A stretch of DNA of 5,086 bases from Chitinophagales bacterium (lineage in GTDB: Bacteria; Bacteroidota; Bacteroidia; Chitinophagales; BACL12), in NCBI GenBank assembly GCA_014380545.1, contig JACMJP010000050.1:1-5086 (forward strand), given 5' to 3'. The notes below the pieces were generated by a model. That model searched no databases. It was not told the DNA's origin and saw nothing but the letters and a program-made list of their open reading frames with translations. Shown here in pieces: positions 1 to 5,086 of this stretch. The position numbers and the translations under genes were made by a program. How positions within the stretch are numbered: the first letter of the stretch is position 1; every line of letters begins with the position of its first letter.

Positions 1-678
1 AGAATAAATCTTATTTTAACTGAAGATAGTGTAACAGGTTCAAGCACTGATTACGATCAGCATAACGCTTATGAAGGAGGATATTATGGTGAGATGGGGG
101 GATATGAATTATTACCATATATAATCCCTGCAAGTATGATGCATTACGATCATGTTGCAAGATATCTTACTGATGGATGGGATGGAAAAGCTGAAAGTCA
201 TCCAACAACTGTGTCTGACGGAGATACCGTTTATAATCATTACTCTTTAGAAATTGATGCCGACTGGGATGTTGAAAAACTAAATGTGATAGCTACTGTG
301 CTTGATTACAATACAGGTAAATTTGTAAATGCAAATAAAGTAAAGCTCACTGAACTTATAGCTGAACCTGTTGATACAACAATAATTGATACAACTGTTG
401 TAGAAGGTATACATGATCTGCAGCAAAATAAAATTCATGTTTATCCAAACCCGGCAAATGCTTTTTGTTTTGTTGATCTTGAATTAAATGAATTGTCAGA
501 TGTTCAGTTAACCATAACAGATATAACTGGAAAAGTTATTATAGTAAAAGATTATGGTTTAATAAAAGATAAAAATGTATTGCAAATTAATACTGCATTA
601 TTAGAACAGGGAGTATATATTCTCACTATGCAGATTGAGGGATCAGTTATTTCAAAAAGATTAACTGTTATACATTAG
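1..678 (+). CDS. Omp28-related secreted protein, C-terminal part, with T9SS type A sorting domain (5' partial)
   Basis: The frame is open from base 1 to a TAG stop at 676-678, giving 225 visible residues; the true start lies upstream, and the ATG at 94 is internal. Visible residues 1 to about 125 (ILTEDSV near the start, GGYELLPYIIPASMMHYDHV, then WDVEKLNVIATVLDYNTGKFVNA) resemble the C-terminal half of Omp28-related proteins of Bacteroidota, which are exported. A Thr/Asp linker (VDTTIIDTTVVEG) follows. Residues about 148-225 form a T9SS type A sorting domain: it begins YPNPAN, continues with LTITDITGKV and ends EQGVYILTMQIEGSVISKRLTV. In this family the domain directs an already Sec-exported protein through the type IX machinery to the cell surface or medium and is then removed. 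The specific function is unknown. The 3' end overlaps the convergent methyltransferase remnant by 11 bases. Sorting domain: high certainty; Omp28 relationship: moderate, judged from remembered family patterns. Confidence 0.85.
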   Translation, partial: RINLILTEDSVTGSSTDYDQHNAYEGGYYGEMGGYELLPYIIPASMMHYDHVARYLTDGWDGKAESHPTTVSDGDTVYNHYSLEIDADWDVEKLNVIATVLDYNTGKFVNANKVKLTELIAEPVDTTIIDTTVVEGIHDLQQNKIHVYPNPANAFCFVDLELNELSDVQLTITDITGKVIIVKDYGLIKDKNVLQINTALLEQGVYILTMQIEGSVISKRLTVIH

Positions 679-1170
679 ATTTTTTAAAGAGTAGTTTAGG
701 TATCCATCGTGGTACTTCCTGTTTATATTTTTTGTAAGGTTCGCCGAAACGTTTTTCAAGATCGGGTTCTTCTTTCAGAATAAAATAAGTTGTATTGATA
801 ATAAAAAATAAACCATCCCAGATTAAAATATTAGCAGAAGAAAAATAAAATGCTTCACTGATTAGAATAAAAAATACACCACTTATCATCGGGTTGCGCA
901 CATATTTATAAGGACCAGCAATAACAAGCTGTTGAGTCGGGTTCTAGGGAGCAAGTGTTCCCTTTCCTATCTTATAAAATAAATATACAGTAGAAATAAA
1001 TAAGCTTATTCCGGAAGCAAAAAATAACTCATTAGCTTAAAATGCACAGATGCAGGAAAATGAAAAACATCTGTTGTACTATGTAATAGAAAATACGGAA
1101 CAATAACAGTTACCGTAAAAGGAAGTATAATAATGTTTTTAATGTGATTGAATATAGAGTTGCTTTTCAT
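668..1170 (-). pseudogene. Isoprenylcysteine carboxyl methyltransferase (ICMT)-family protein, disrupted by frameshift and in-frame TAG
   Basis: Reading from an ATG at 1168-1170 gives MKSNSIFNHIKNIIILPFTV and on to FPASVHFK; this frame then drifts and stops at 1006-1008. Moving to the adjacent frame near 1034-1044, most simply explained by one missing base, restores ANELFFASGISLFISTVYLF and IGKGTLAP. A TAG codon at 944-946 follows, where relatives have Trp, then NPTQQLVIAGPYKYVRNPMI and the remainder to a TAA at 668-670. The repaired protein would be about 167 residues, normal for bacterial ICMT-like membrane methyltransferases. It keeps the GPYxYxRNPM signature, the C-terminal EEPDLEKRFGEPYKKYKQ and PRWIP motifs, and several hydrophobic membrane segments. 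Such proteins are SAM-dependent methyltransferases of the inner membrane; their substrates in bacteria are mostly unknown. TAG is a normal stop here (it ends the neighbouring gene), so recoding is unlikely. The ATG lies 12 bases after the proS stop, suggesting a former operon. A sequencing error cannot be excluded. A 77-residue C-terminal piece from a GTG at 901 is open but would lack most of the membrane domain. Confidence 0.85.
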
Positions 1171-1182
1171 AGCACATATTTA

Positions 1183-2658
1183 TCAATACGCCCTCGCAAA
1201 CAACACTCTCCTCTCACTTGGTTTTCCTGAATACACACAAACACCACTCTCCTCCTTGGCATCAAGTGGAATACATCTTATTGTAGCTTTTGTTTCTTCT
1301 TTTATCTTTTCTTCCGTTTCGCCGGTACCATCCCAATGCGCAGAAATAAATCCGCCTTTTTCAATTTGTATTTGAAATTCATCCCATGTATTTACTTCAT
1401 GCAAATTATTATTTCTGTAACTCAATGCTTTATTATAAATATTTTGCTGAATATCATTTAATAAATTTTCAATATATGCATCTACTCCATCTGCACTAAC
1501 TACACTTTTTTCTTTTGTATCCCTTCTTGCAATTTCTACTGTATTATTTTCAATATCCCGCATACCCATCGCAATGCGAACAGGAACTCCTTTTAATTCA
1601 TACTCAGCATATTTCCATCCCGGTTTATTCTGATCGCTGTCATCAAATTTTACGGAAATATTTTTTGCCTTTAATGCCTTCATAATTGCATCCGCTTTTT
1701 CAGTAATTGTTTTTAATTGCTCTTCATTTTTATAAATAGGAATAATTACAACATGCAATGGTGCTAATTTCGGAGGTATAATTAAACCGTTATCATCACT
1801 GTGCGCCATAATTAATGCGCCCATCATTCTTGTACTCACTCCCCAGCTTGTTGCCCATGCAAATTCTAATTTACCTTCCTTACTTAAAAACTTCACATCA
1901 AATGCTTTTGCAAAATTCTGCCCAAGGAAATGACTCGTTCCCATTTGCAATGCTTTTCCATCCTGCATTAATGCTTCCACACAATACGTATCTTCAGCAC
2001 CTGCAAAACGTTCATTTATTGTTTTCACTCCTTTGATTACAGGAACTGCCATATAATTTTCCATGAAATCAGCATATACATTCAACATCTTTACAGTTTC
2101 TTCGACAGCTTCTTCTTTTGTCGCATGCGCTGTATGGCCTTCCTGCCAATGAAATTCTGAAGTGCGCAAAAATAATCTTGTGCGCATTTCCCAGCGCATC
2201 ACATTCGCCCATTGATTAATTAGAATTGGTAGATCACGATAACTCTGAATCCAATTTTTGTAGCAATTCCAGATTATAGTTTCACTTGTAGGGCGAATAA
2301 TTAATTCTTCTTCCAGCTTGCTTTCATTGTCAACAATCAGTTTTCCTTTTCTATCAGGATCAGTCTTCAGGCGATAATGTGTTACTACAGCACATTCTTT
2401 TGCAAAACCCTCAGCATGTCCTTCCTCCTGTTCCAAAAAACTTTTCGGGATTAATAATGGAAAACTTGCATTCACATGTCCTGTATCCTTGAACATTTTG
2501 TCCAAAATACTTTTCATATTCTCCCATATAGCCCAGCCATGTGGTTTAATAACCATACATCCACGAACTGCTGCATACTCTGCCAGTCCGCTCTGGAGCA
2601 CTAAATCATTGTACCATTCGGAGTAGTTTATATCCCTGCTTGTAATCTTGTCTGCCAT
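1183..2658 (-). CDS. proS: Prolyl-tRNA synthetase, archaeal/eukaryotic-like class (class IIa)
   Basis: This 491-residue cytoplasmic enzyme activates L-proline with ATP and charges tRNA-Pro (EC 6.1.1.15). The class II catalytic core is complete: RPTSET at residues 122-127 (proline/ATP pocket), motif 2 from RWEMRT through RTSEFHWQEGHTAHA at 155-179, GTSHFLGQNFAK at 240-251, and motif 3 with GVSTRMMGALIMAHSDD at 273-289. The anticodon-binding domain spans about 298-400 (PLHVVIIPIYK, then KPGWKYAEYELKGVPVRIAMG). The C-terminal domain ends FARAY, as in the archaeal-type enzymes; the roughly 180-residue editing insertion of the bacterial type is absent. Of the four cysteines that bind zinc in the Thermus-type enzyme, only the one in VCVYS seems present; the others appear replaced (HWDGTGETEEK; CVYSGK), which I believe is usual in Bacteroidota. 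The start MADKITSRDINYSEWYNDLV fits the family N-terminus. No Shine-Dalgarno is visible. A promoter-like element lies 41-68 bases upstream. The gene is followed after 12 bases by the disrupted methyltransferase. Confidence 0.97.
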   Translation of the reverse strand: MADKITSRDINYSEWYNDLVLQSGLAEYAAVRGCMVIKPHGWAIWENMKSILDKMFKDTGHVNASFPLLIPKSFLEQEEGHAEGFAKECAVVTHYRLKTDPDRKGKLIVDNESKLEEELIIRPTSETIIWNCYKNWIQSYRDLPILINQWANVMRWEMRTRLFLRTSEFHWQEGHTAHATKEEAVEETVKMLNVYADFMENYMAVPVIKGVKTINERFAGAEDTYCVEALMQDGKALQMGTSHFLGQNFAKAFDVKFLSKEGKLEFAWATSWGVSTRMMGALIMAHSDDNGLIIPPKLAPLHVVIIPIYKNEEQLKTITEKADAIMKALKAKNISVKFDDSDQNKPGWKYAEYELKGVPVRIAMGMRDIENNTVEIARRDTKEKSVVSADGVDAYIENLLNDIQQNIYNKALSYRNNNLHEVNTWDEFQIQIEKGGFISAHWDGTGETEEKIKEETKATIRCIPLDAKEESGVCVYSGKPSERRVLFARAY

Positions 2659-2670
2659 AGTTTATCTTTG
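2640..2670 (+). promoter_or_regulatory. Candidate Bacteroidota-type promoter for the Tyr-rich protein / FadL-like gene pair
   Basis: TATCTTTG at 2663-2670 matches the Bacteroidota -7 consensus TAnnTTTG. A TTG at 2640-2642 lies 20 bases upstream, in the spacing expected for the -33 element. Transcription would start near 2675-2680, giving a leader of about 70-75 bases before the ATG at 2751. The upstream half lies inside the first codons of proS on the other strand. The consensus is short and the DNA is AT-rich, so this is a prediction only. Confidence 0.5.
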
Positions 2671-2690
2671 GTATGATTGTTGAAAATTCC

Positions 2691-2723
2691 GTGCTGCGCA
2701 AAAATACAAAAGCGCATCAGCAC
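2691..2723. repeat. Imperfect inverted repeat in the divergent control region
   Basis: The left arm GTGCTGCGC (2691-2699) pairs with the right arm GCGCATCAGCAC (2712-2723): nine base pairs with a three-base bulge in the right arm and a 12-base A-rich loop. It is the most GC-rich patch of the intergenic region. It covers the predicted proS -7 box and lies in the leader of the plus-strand transcript. It could be an operator for a dimeric regulator or an RNA hairpin in the leader. It has no T-tract, so it does not look like a terminator. Confidence 0.4.
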
Positions 2724-2726
2724 AAA
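2699..2726 (-). promoter_or_regulatory. Candidate Bacteroidota-type promoter for proS
   Basis: On the minus strand TATTTTTG (2706 down to 2699) matches TAnnTTTG, with TTTG (2726 down to 2723) upstream. The gap between the boxes is 16 bases, slightly short for this promoter class. Transcription would start near 2690-2694, giving a proS leader of about 35 bases. It faces the plus-strand candidate at 2640-2670, so the two predicted transcripts overlap at their 5' ends by roughly 15 bases. Confidence 0.4.
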
Positions 2727-2750
2727 ATGATAACTTTTAAAAATAAGCTT

Positions 2751-4223
2751 ATGAAACTTTTTAACATAACCCTGATAGCTGCTGCATCCATATACCTGAC
2801 TTCGTCTGCCGCAACCGCACAAACACAAAGTTCCGGTGATGATATTTATTTTTCAACAAGCGATAGTCAATCCGTTGGAAATGATGAAAAGTCTTCTGAT
2901 GATAGCGCTGCTTCAGGATCTGAATCTTATAAAACAGAACCTGCAACAGATGATTATCAATACGCTGATTCTCCTGAAAGTAACGATGATGATTACCGAG
3001 TATATTCTGATGATTTCAGTTCAGAAAAATATTATGACGAAGAAGGAAATGAGTACATCGTAAATAATTATTATTATGAAGATGATTCTTATGATGATTA
3101 TTATTATTCAAATAACCTCCGCAGATATTATGATCCTTATTACGGATACAGTTATTACTCTCCATATTATTCAAGCTATTACTATGATCCTTATTCTTAC
3201 TGGCACAATCCGGGCTGGAGTTTTGGAATAGGTTTCGGATGGGGTTCTTTCTATGGGGGTTATTATCCCTGGTATGACCCATGGTATAATCCTTATTACG
3301 GATATTATAATCCATGGCATTGTAACAACTATGGATACGGTTATGGTTCTTACGGGAATGGTTATAATGATGGTTACTGGAATGGTTATAATGACGGATA
3401 TTATAATGATTATTATGGCGATGGCGGATATGGTTACAATGATTATAATAATGACGACTATTACTATGGGCCAAGAAACGAAACAGCTTCCAATACCAAT
3501 AGCGGATCAAACGGATCAGATTATTACGGAGCAAGTATTGACAGGTTAACGGATAACAGAGATGATGTTTTCGGTGAAAATAATTCAGGAGTGCTTGATG
3601 CAGATAGAAAATCGGAACATGTTGTAAATAATAATACAGGTGTAATTGCTGGTGAAGACAATACATCTCTTTCGTCAGGCAAGGTGAGAACAATTAAATA
3701 TTACAGTGCAGATTCAAAACCTTCTGTTACTAGTGATGTGAAAAAAGATACACCTGTAAGAGATAAAACAGATCTATCTAAACCAATTGAGTCTGATAAT
3801 TCATATTCGCCTGCGGGGTTTGACAAAGGAACAGATAATTCTATGGATAGAAATAATAATTCAATTGACAGAGGTAATAATAATACACCGTCCAAAGATT
3901 ATTCTTTAGATAAAAATGATTCTTACGATAGAAATGAAATTGAAATGCATAATGATATGCCGGTGAAAGAAAAAAATAATGTTCGTAACTACGAATATAA
4001 AAACGAACCCTCAAAAAATTATGACAAGAATTACGAATCAAAACCTTCAAAGTCAAATGACAGAAGTTATGATTCAAATACTAACAATAATAACAAGTCA
4101 TATAATAATAATTCATCATCAAGTCGTTCAGGAAGTTATTCATCAGGATCTTCTTCATCAAGAAATTCCGGTAGTAATTCTTCAAGAAGCAATAGTTCTT
4201 CATCGAATAAAAAAGATCGATAA
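2751..4223 (+). CDS. Secreted tyrosine-rich low-complexity protein of unknown function
   Basis: I chose the ATG at 2751 (490 residues) because it directly precedes a typical signal peptide, MKLFNITLIAAASIYLTSSA with likely cleavage at ATA-QTQ, and follows an A-rich stretch. An in-frame ATG at 2727 (498 residues) is a real alternative; one at 2673 would sit almost on the predicted transcription start and is unlikely. After the signal there are four zones: an acidic Ser/Asp/Glu zone (about 2823-3063); a Tyr/Gly/Asn/Asp/Trp zone (about 3064-3474) with YYDPYYGY, WSFGIGFGWGSFYGG and NGYNDGY repeats and a single Cys in WHCNNYG; a mixed polar zone with many DRN/DKN motifs (about 3475-4070); and an Asn/Ser/Arg tail ending SNKKDR. 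No catalytic domain or T9SS sorting domain is visible. I recall similar signal-bearing proteins with an LRR-YY-DPYY-like core next to proS or FadL-like genes in Bacteroidota, labelled hypothetical or, misleadingly, vitellogenin-like. A surface or periplasmic structural or adhesive role is inference from composition. The FadL-like gene follows after 39 bases. Confidence 0.85.
   Translation: MKLFNITLIAAASIYLTSSAATAQTQSSGDDIYFSTSDSQSVGNDEKSSDDSAASGSESYKTEPATDDYQYADSPESNDDDYRVYSDDFSSEKYYDEEGNEYIVNNYYYEDDSYDDYYYSNNLRRYYDPYYGYSYYSPYYSSYYYDPYSYWHNPGWSFGIGFGWGSFYGGYYPWYDPWYNPYYGYYNPWHCNNYGYGYGSYGNGYNDGYWNGYNDGYYNDYYGDGGYGYNDYNNDDYYYGPRNETASNTNSGSNGSDYYGASIDRLTDNRDDVFGENNSGVLDADRKSEHVVNNNTGVIAGEDNTSLSSGKVRTIKYYSADSKPSVTSDVKKDTPVRDKTDLSKPIESDNSYSPAGFDKGTDNSMDRNNNSIDRGNNNTPSKDYSLDKNDSYDRNEIEMHNDMPVKEKNNVRNYEYKNEPSKNYDKNYESKPSKSNDRSYDSNTNNNNKSYNNNSSSSRSGSYSSGSSSSRNSGSNSSRSNSSSSNKKDR
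3357..3404 (+). repeat. Two 24-bp tandem units encoding NGYNDGY(W/Y)
   Basis: The units at 3357-3380 and 3381-3404 encode NGYNDGYW and NGYNDGYY. Their first 14 bases (AATGGTTATAATGA) are identical; the differences are mainly at third codon positions plus TGG/TAT in the last codon. A weaker relative, NDYYGDG, follows. The period is a multiple of three, so gain or loss of a unit would keep the frame of the Tyr-rich protein. Confidence 0.75.
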
Positions 4224-4262
4224 GAAAGTATTTCAAATCACATACAATAAATTAATTCAGCA

Positions 4263-5086
4263 ATGAAAAAATTATATATCATCGTTGCATTGGCAATCTT
4301 TATCCCAAATATTTTAAAAGCACAAAGTGATGCAGATGCATTACGCTATTCCATGCTTGATTTTGGCGGAACTGCAAGATCACTCGGCTCAGGAAATGCT
4401 TACGGCGCAGTTGGCGGAGATTATAGCTCAACAAGTATTAATCCTGCGGGTTTAGGAATCTATCGCAGTACTGAAGTTGTACTTTCTCCGGGATTGGCAA
4501 GTATTAATGCAAGCAGTAGTTTTTTAGGTGAAACAAAAACTGACAGTAAATATGATTTTTATCTCGGCAACGCAAGTTTGGTGATTTCAGGAATAAAGGA
4601 AAAAAATAAAAATAAAACTGAAGGATGGATTGGTGGAAACTTCGGTATTGGTTATAATAAATTAGCAAACTATAATTCTGAGATATATTATTCAGGATTT
4701 AATAATTCAAGTTCCTTACTTGATGTATATGCAAATTATTTAAATGGCGTAAATCCTTCTGATGCATTTGAAGCTGATCCGTTTGGCGCAGGCTTGGCAT
4801 GGGAAACATATTTAATTAATCCTGAAGATGATGATACAACGTCTTATTACAGTATTGTGAATGGTGGAAATGTTCGTCAGAGTAAATATATTTCTACAAA
4901 AGGTGACTATGATGAGATGACAATAAGTTTTGCAGGTAATTATGCGAACCGTTTATATGTTGGCGGAACTATTGGAGTTCCATTCATTGATTATAATAGC
5001 GTAACAAGTTATAGTGAAGAAGATGAAAATGGTGTGCATGATGATTTTATTAATTTCACTCAAACAGATGTATTAAATACTTCCGG
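4263..5086 (+). CDS. OmpP1/FadL-family outer membrane transporter, N-terminal part (3' partial)
   Basis: The frame is open from ATG 4263 to the window edge, giving 274 residues; the family is usually about 400-550 residues, so roughly half is present. Residues 1-20 (MKKLYIIVALAIFIPNILKA) are a Sec signal peptide, cleaved before QSDADALRYS. The mature start DFGGTARSLGSGNAYGAVGG followed by SSTSINPAGLG (NPAG at 60-63) is the hallmark N-terminal hatch region of OmpP1/FadL/TodX-type barrels; alternating beta-strand segments such as WIGGNFGIGYNKL and NRLYVGGTIGVPFIDYN follow. FadL proteins are monomeric outer membrane beta-barrels; the E. coli prototype takes up long-chain fatty acids and others import hydrophobic compounds. 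The substrate here cannot be told from sequence. No promoter-like TAnnTTTG box was found in the 39 bases upstream, so co-transcription with the Tyr-rich gene is likely. There is no Shine-Dalgarno; the upstream bases are A/T-rich, as is usual in this phylum. Confidence 0.9.
   Translation, partial: MKKLYIIVALAIFIPNILKAQSDADALRYSMLDFGGTARSLGSGNAYGAVGGDYSSTSINPAGLGIYRSTEVVLSPGLASINASSSFLGETKTDSKYDFYLGNASLVISGIKEKNKNKTEGWIGGNFGIGYNKLANYNSEIYYSGFNNSSSLLDVYANYLNGVNPSDAFEADPFGAGLAWETYLINPEDDDTTSYYSIVNGGNVRQSKYISTKGDYDEMTISFAGNYANRLYVGGTIGVPFIDYNSVTSYSEEDENGVHDDFINFTQTDVLNTS

Noticed and set aside
668..901. A short stand-alone 77-residue gene starting at GTG 901
   Set aside because: The frame continues family sequence upstream of 901 (GPYKYV, then NPTQQ) up to the TAG at 944-946, so this is the tail of the disrupted ICMT-family gene rather than a gene of its own.
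944..946. Programmed read-through or amino-acid recoding at the TAG in the methyltransferase gene
   Set aside because: A second lesion (a frameshift) in the same gene, and the use of TAG as an ordinary stop in the adjacent gene, make decay or error the simpler explanation.
1148..1375. Plus-strand open frame of 75 codons opposite the proS 3' end
   Set aside because: It lies almost wholly antisense to well-conserved ProRS coding sequence and resembles no known protein.
3253..3549. Plus-strand Met/Ile/Thr-rich open frame of 98 codons inside the Tyr-rich gene
   Set aside because: It is a shifted reading of the repetitive TAT/AAT/GAT codons; its composition is an artefact and no initiation signal is seen.
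3016..3693. Long minus-strand open frame (225 codons) rich in His, Asn, Tyr and Arg
   Set aside because: It is the antisense image of the Tyr/Asn/Asp-codon-rich zone of the plus-strand gene (TAT/AAT/GAT codons rarely give stops on the opposite strand). No signal peptide, domain or credible start supports it.
4202..4221. Possible terminator hairpin (ATCGA and TCGAT) at the end of the Tyr-rich gene
   Set aside because: Only five AT-rich pairs, located inside the coding sequence and with no following T-tract; co-transcription with the next gene is more likely.

Overview
The window looks like chromosomal DNA from a member of the Bacteroidota (Bacteroidetes). Four things point there. The first protein ends in a type IX secretion (T9SS) type A sorting domain with a VYPNP motif. 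The prolyl-tRNA synthetase is of the archaeal/eukaryotic-like class and has the degenerate zinc site I associate with this phylum. Boxes resembling the Bacteroidota TAnnTTTG -7 element lie between the divergent genes, and Shine-Dalgarno sequences are absent before the starts. The DNA is AT-rich. I cannot place it to genus.

Layout, left to right. (1) 1-678, plus: the C-terminal part of a secreted, T9SS-sorted protein whose visible N-terminal portion resembles the Omp28-related family; its start lies before the window. (2) 668-1170, minus: a broken isoprenylcysteine carboxyl methyltransferase (ICMT)-family membrane protein gene, with one frameshift and one amber codon in place of a tryptophan. 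(3) 1183-2658, minus: intact proS, immediately upstream of (2) in the same direction and probably its operon partner. (4) 2659-2750: a compact divergent control region with promoter-like boxes on both strands and a dyad between them. (5) 2751-4223, plus: a secreted, very tyrosine-rich low-complexity protein with an acidic N-terminal part and an Asn/Ser/Lys-rich tail. (6) 4263 to the window end, plus: the N-terminal 274 residues of an OmpP1/FadL-like outer membrane beta-barrel protein, probably co-transcribed with (5).

The window therefore combines one housekeeping gene (proS) with cell-envelope and secreted proteins. I see no tRNA or rRNA gene, CRISPR array, insertion sequence or other mobile element. 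I find no convincing new multi-gene system. The items most worth a second look are the doubly disrupted methyltransferase gene, the uncharacterised Tyr-rich exported protein paired with a FadL-like porin, and the face-to-face promoter arrangement with its dyad.
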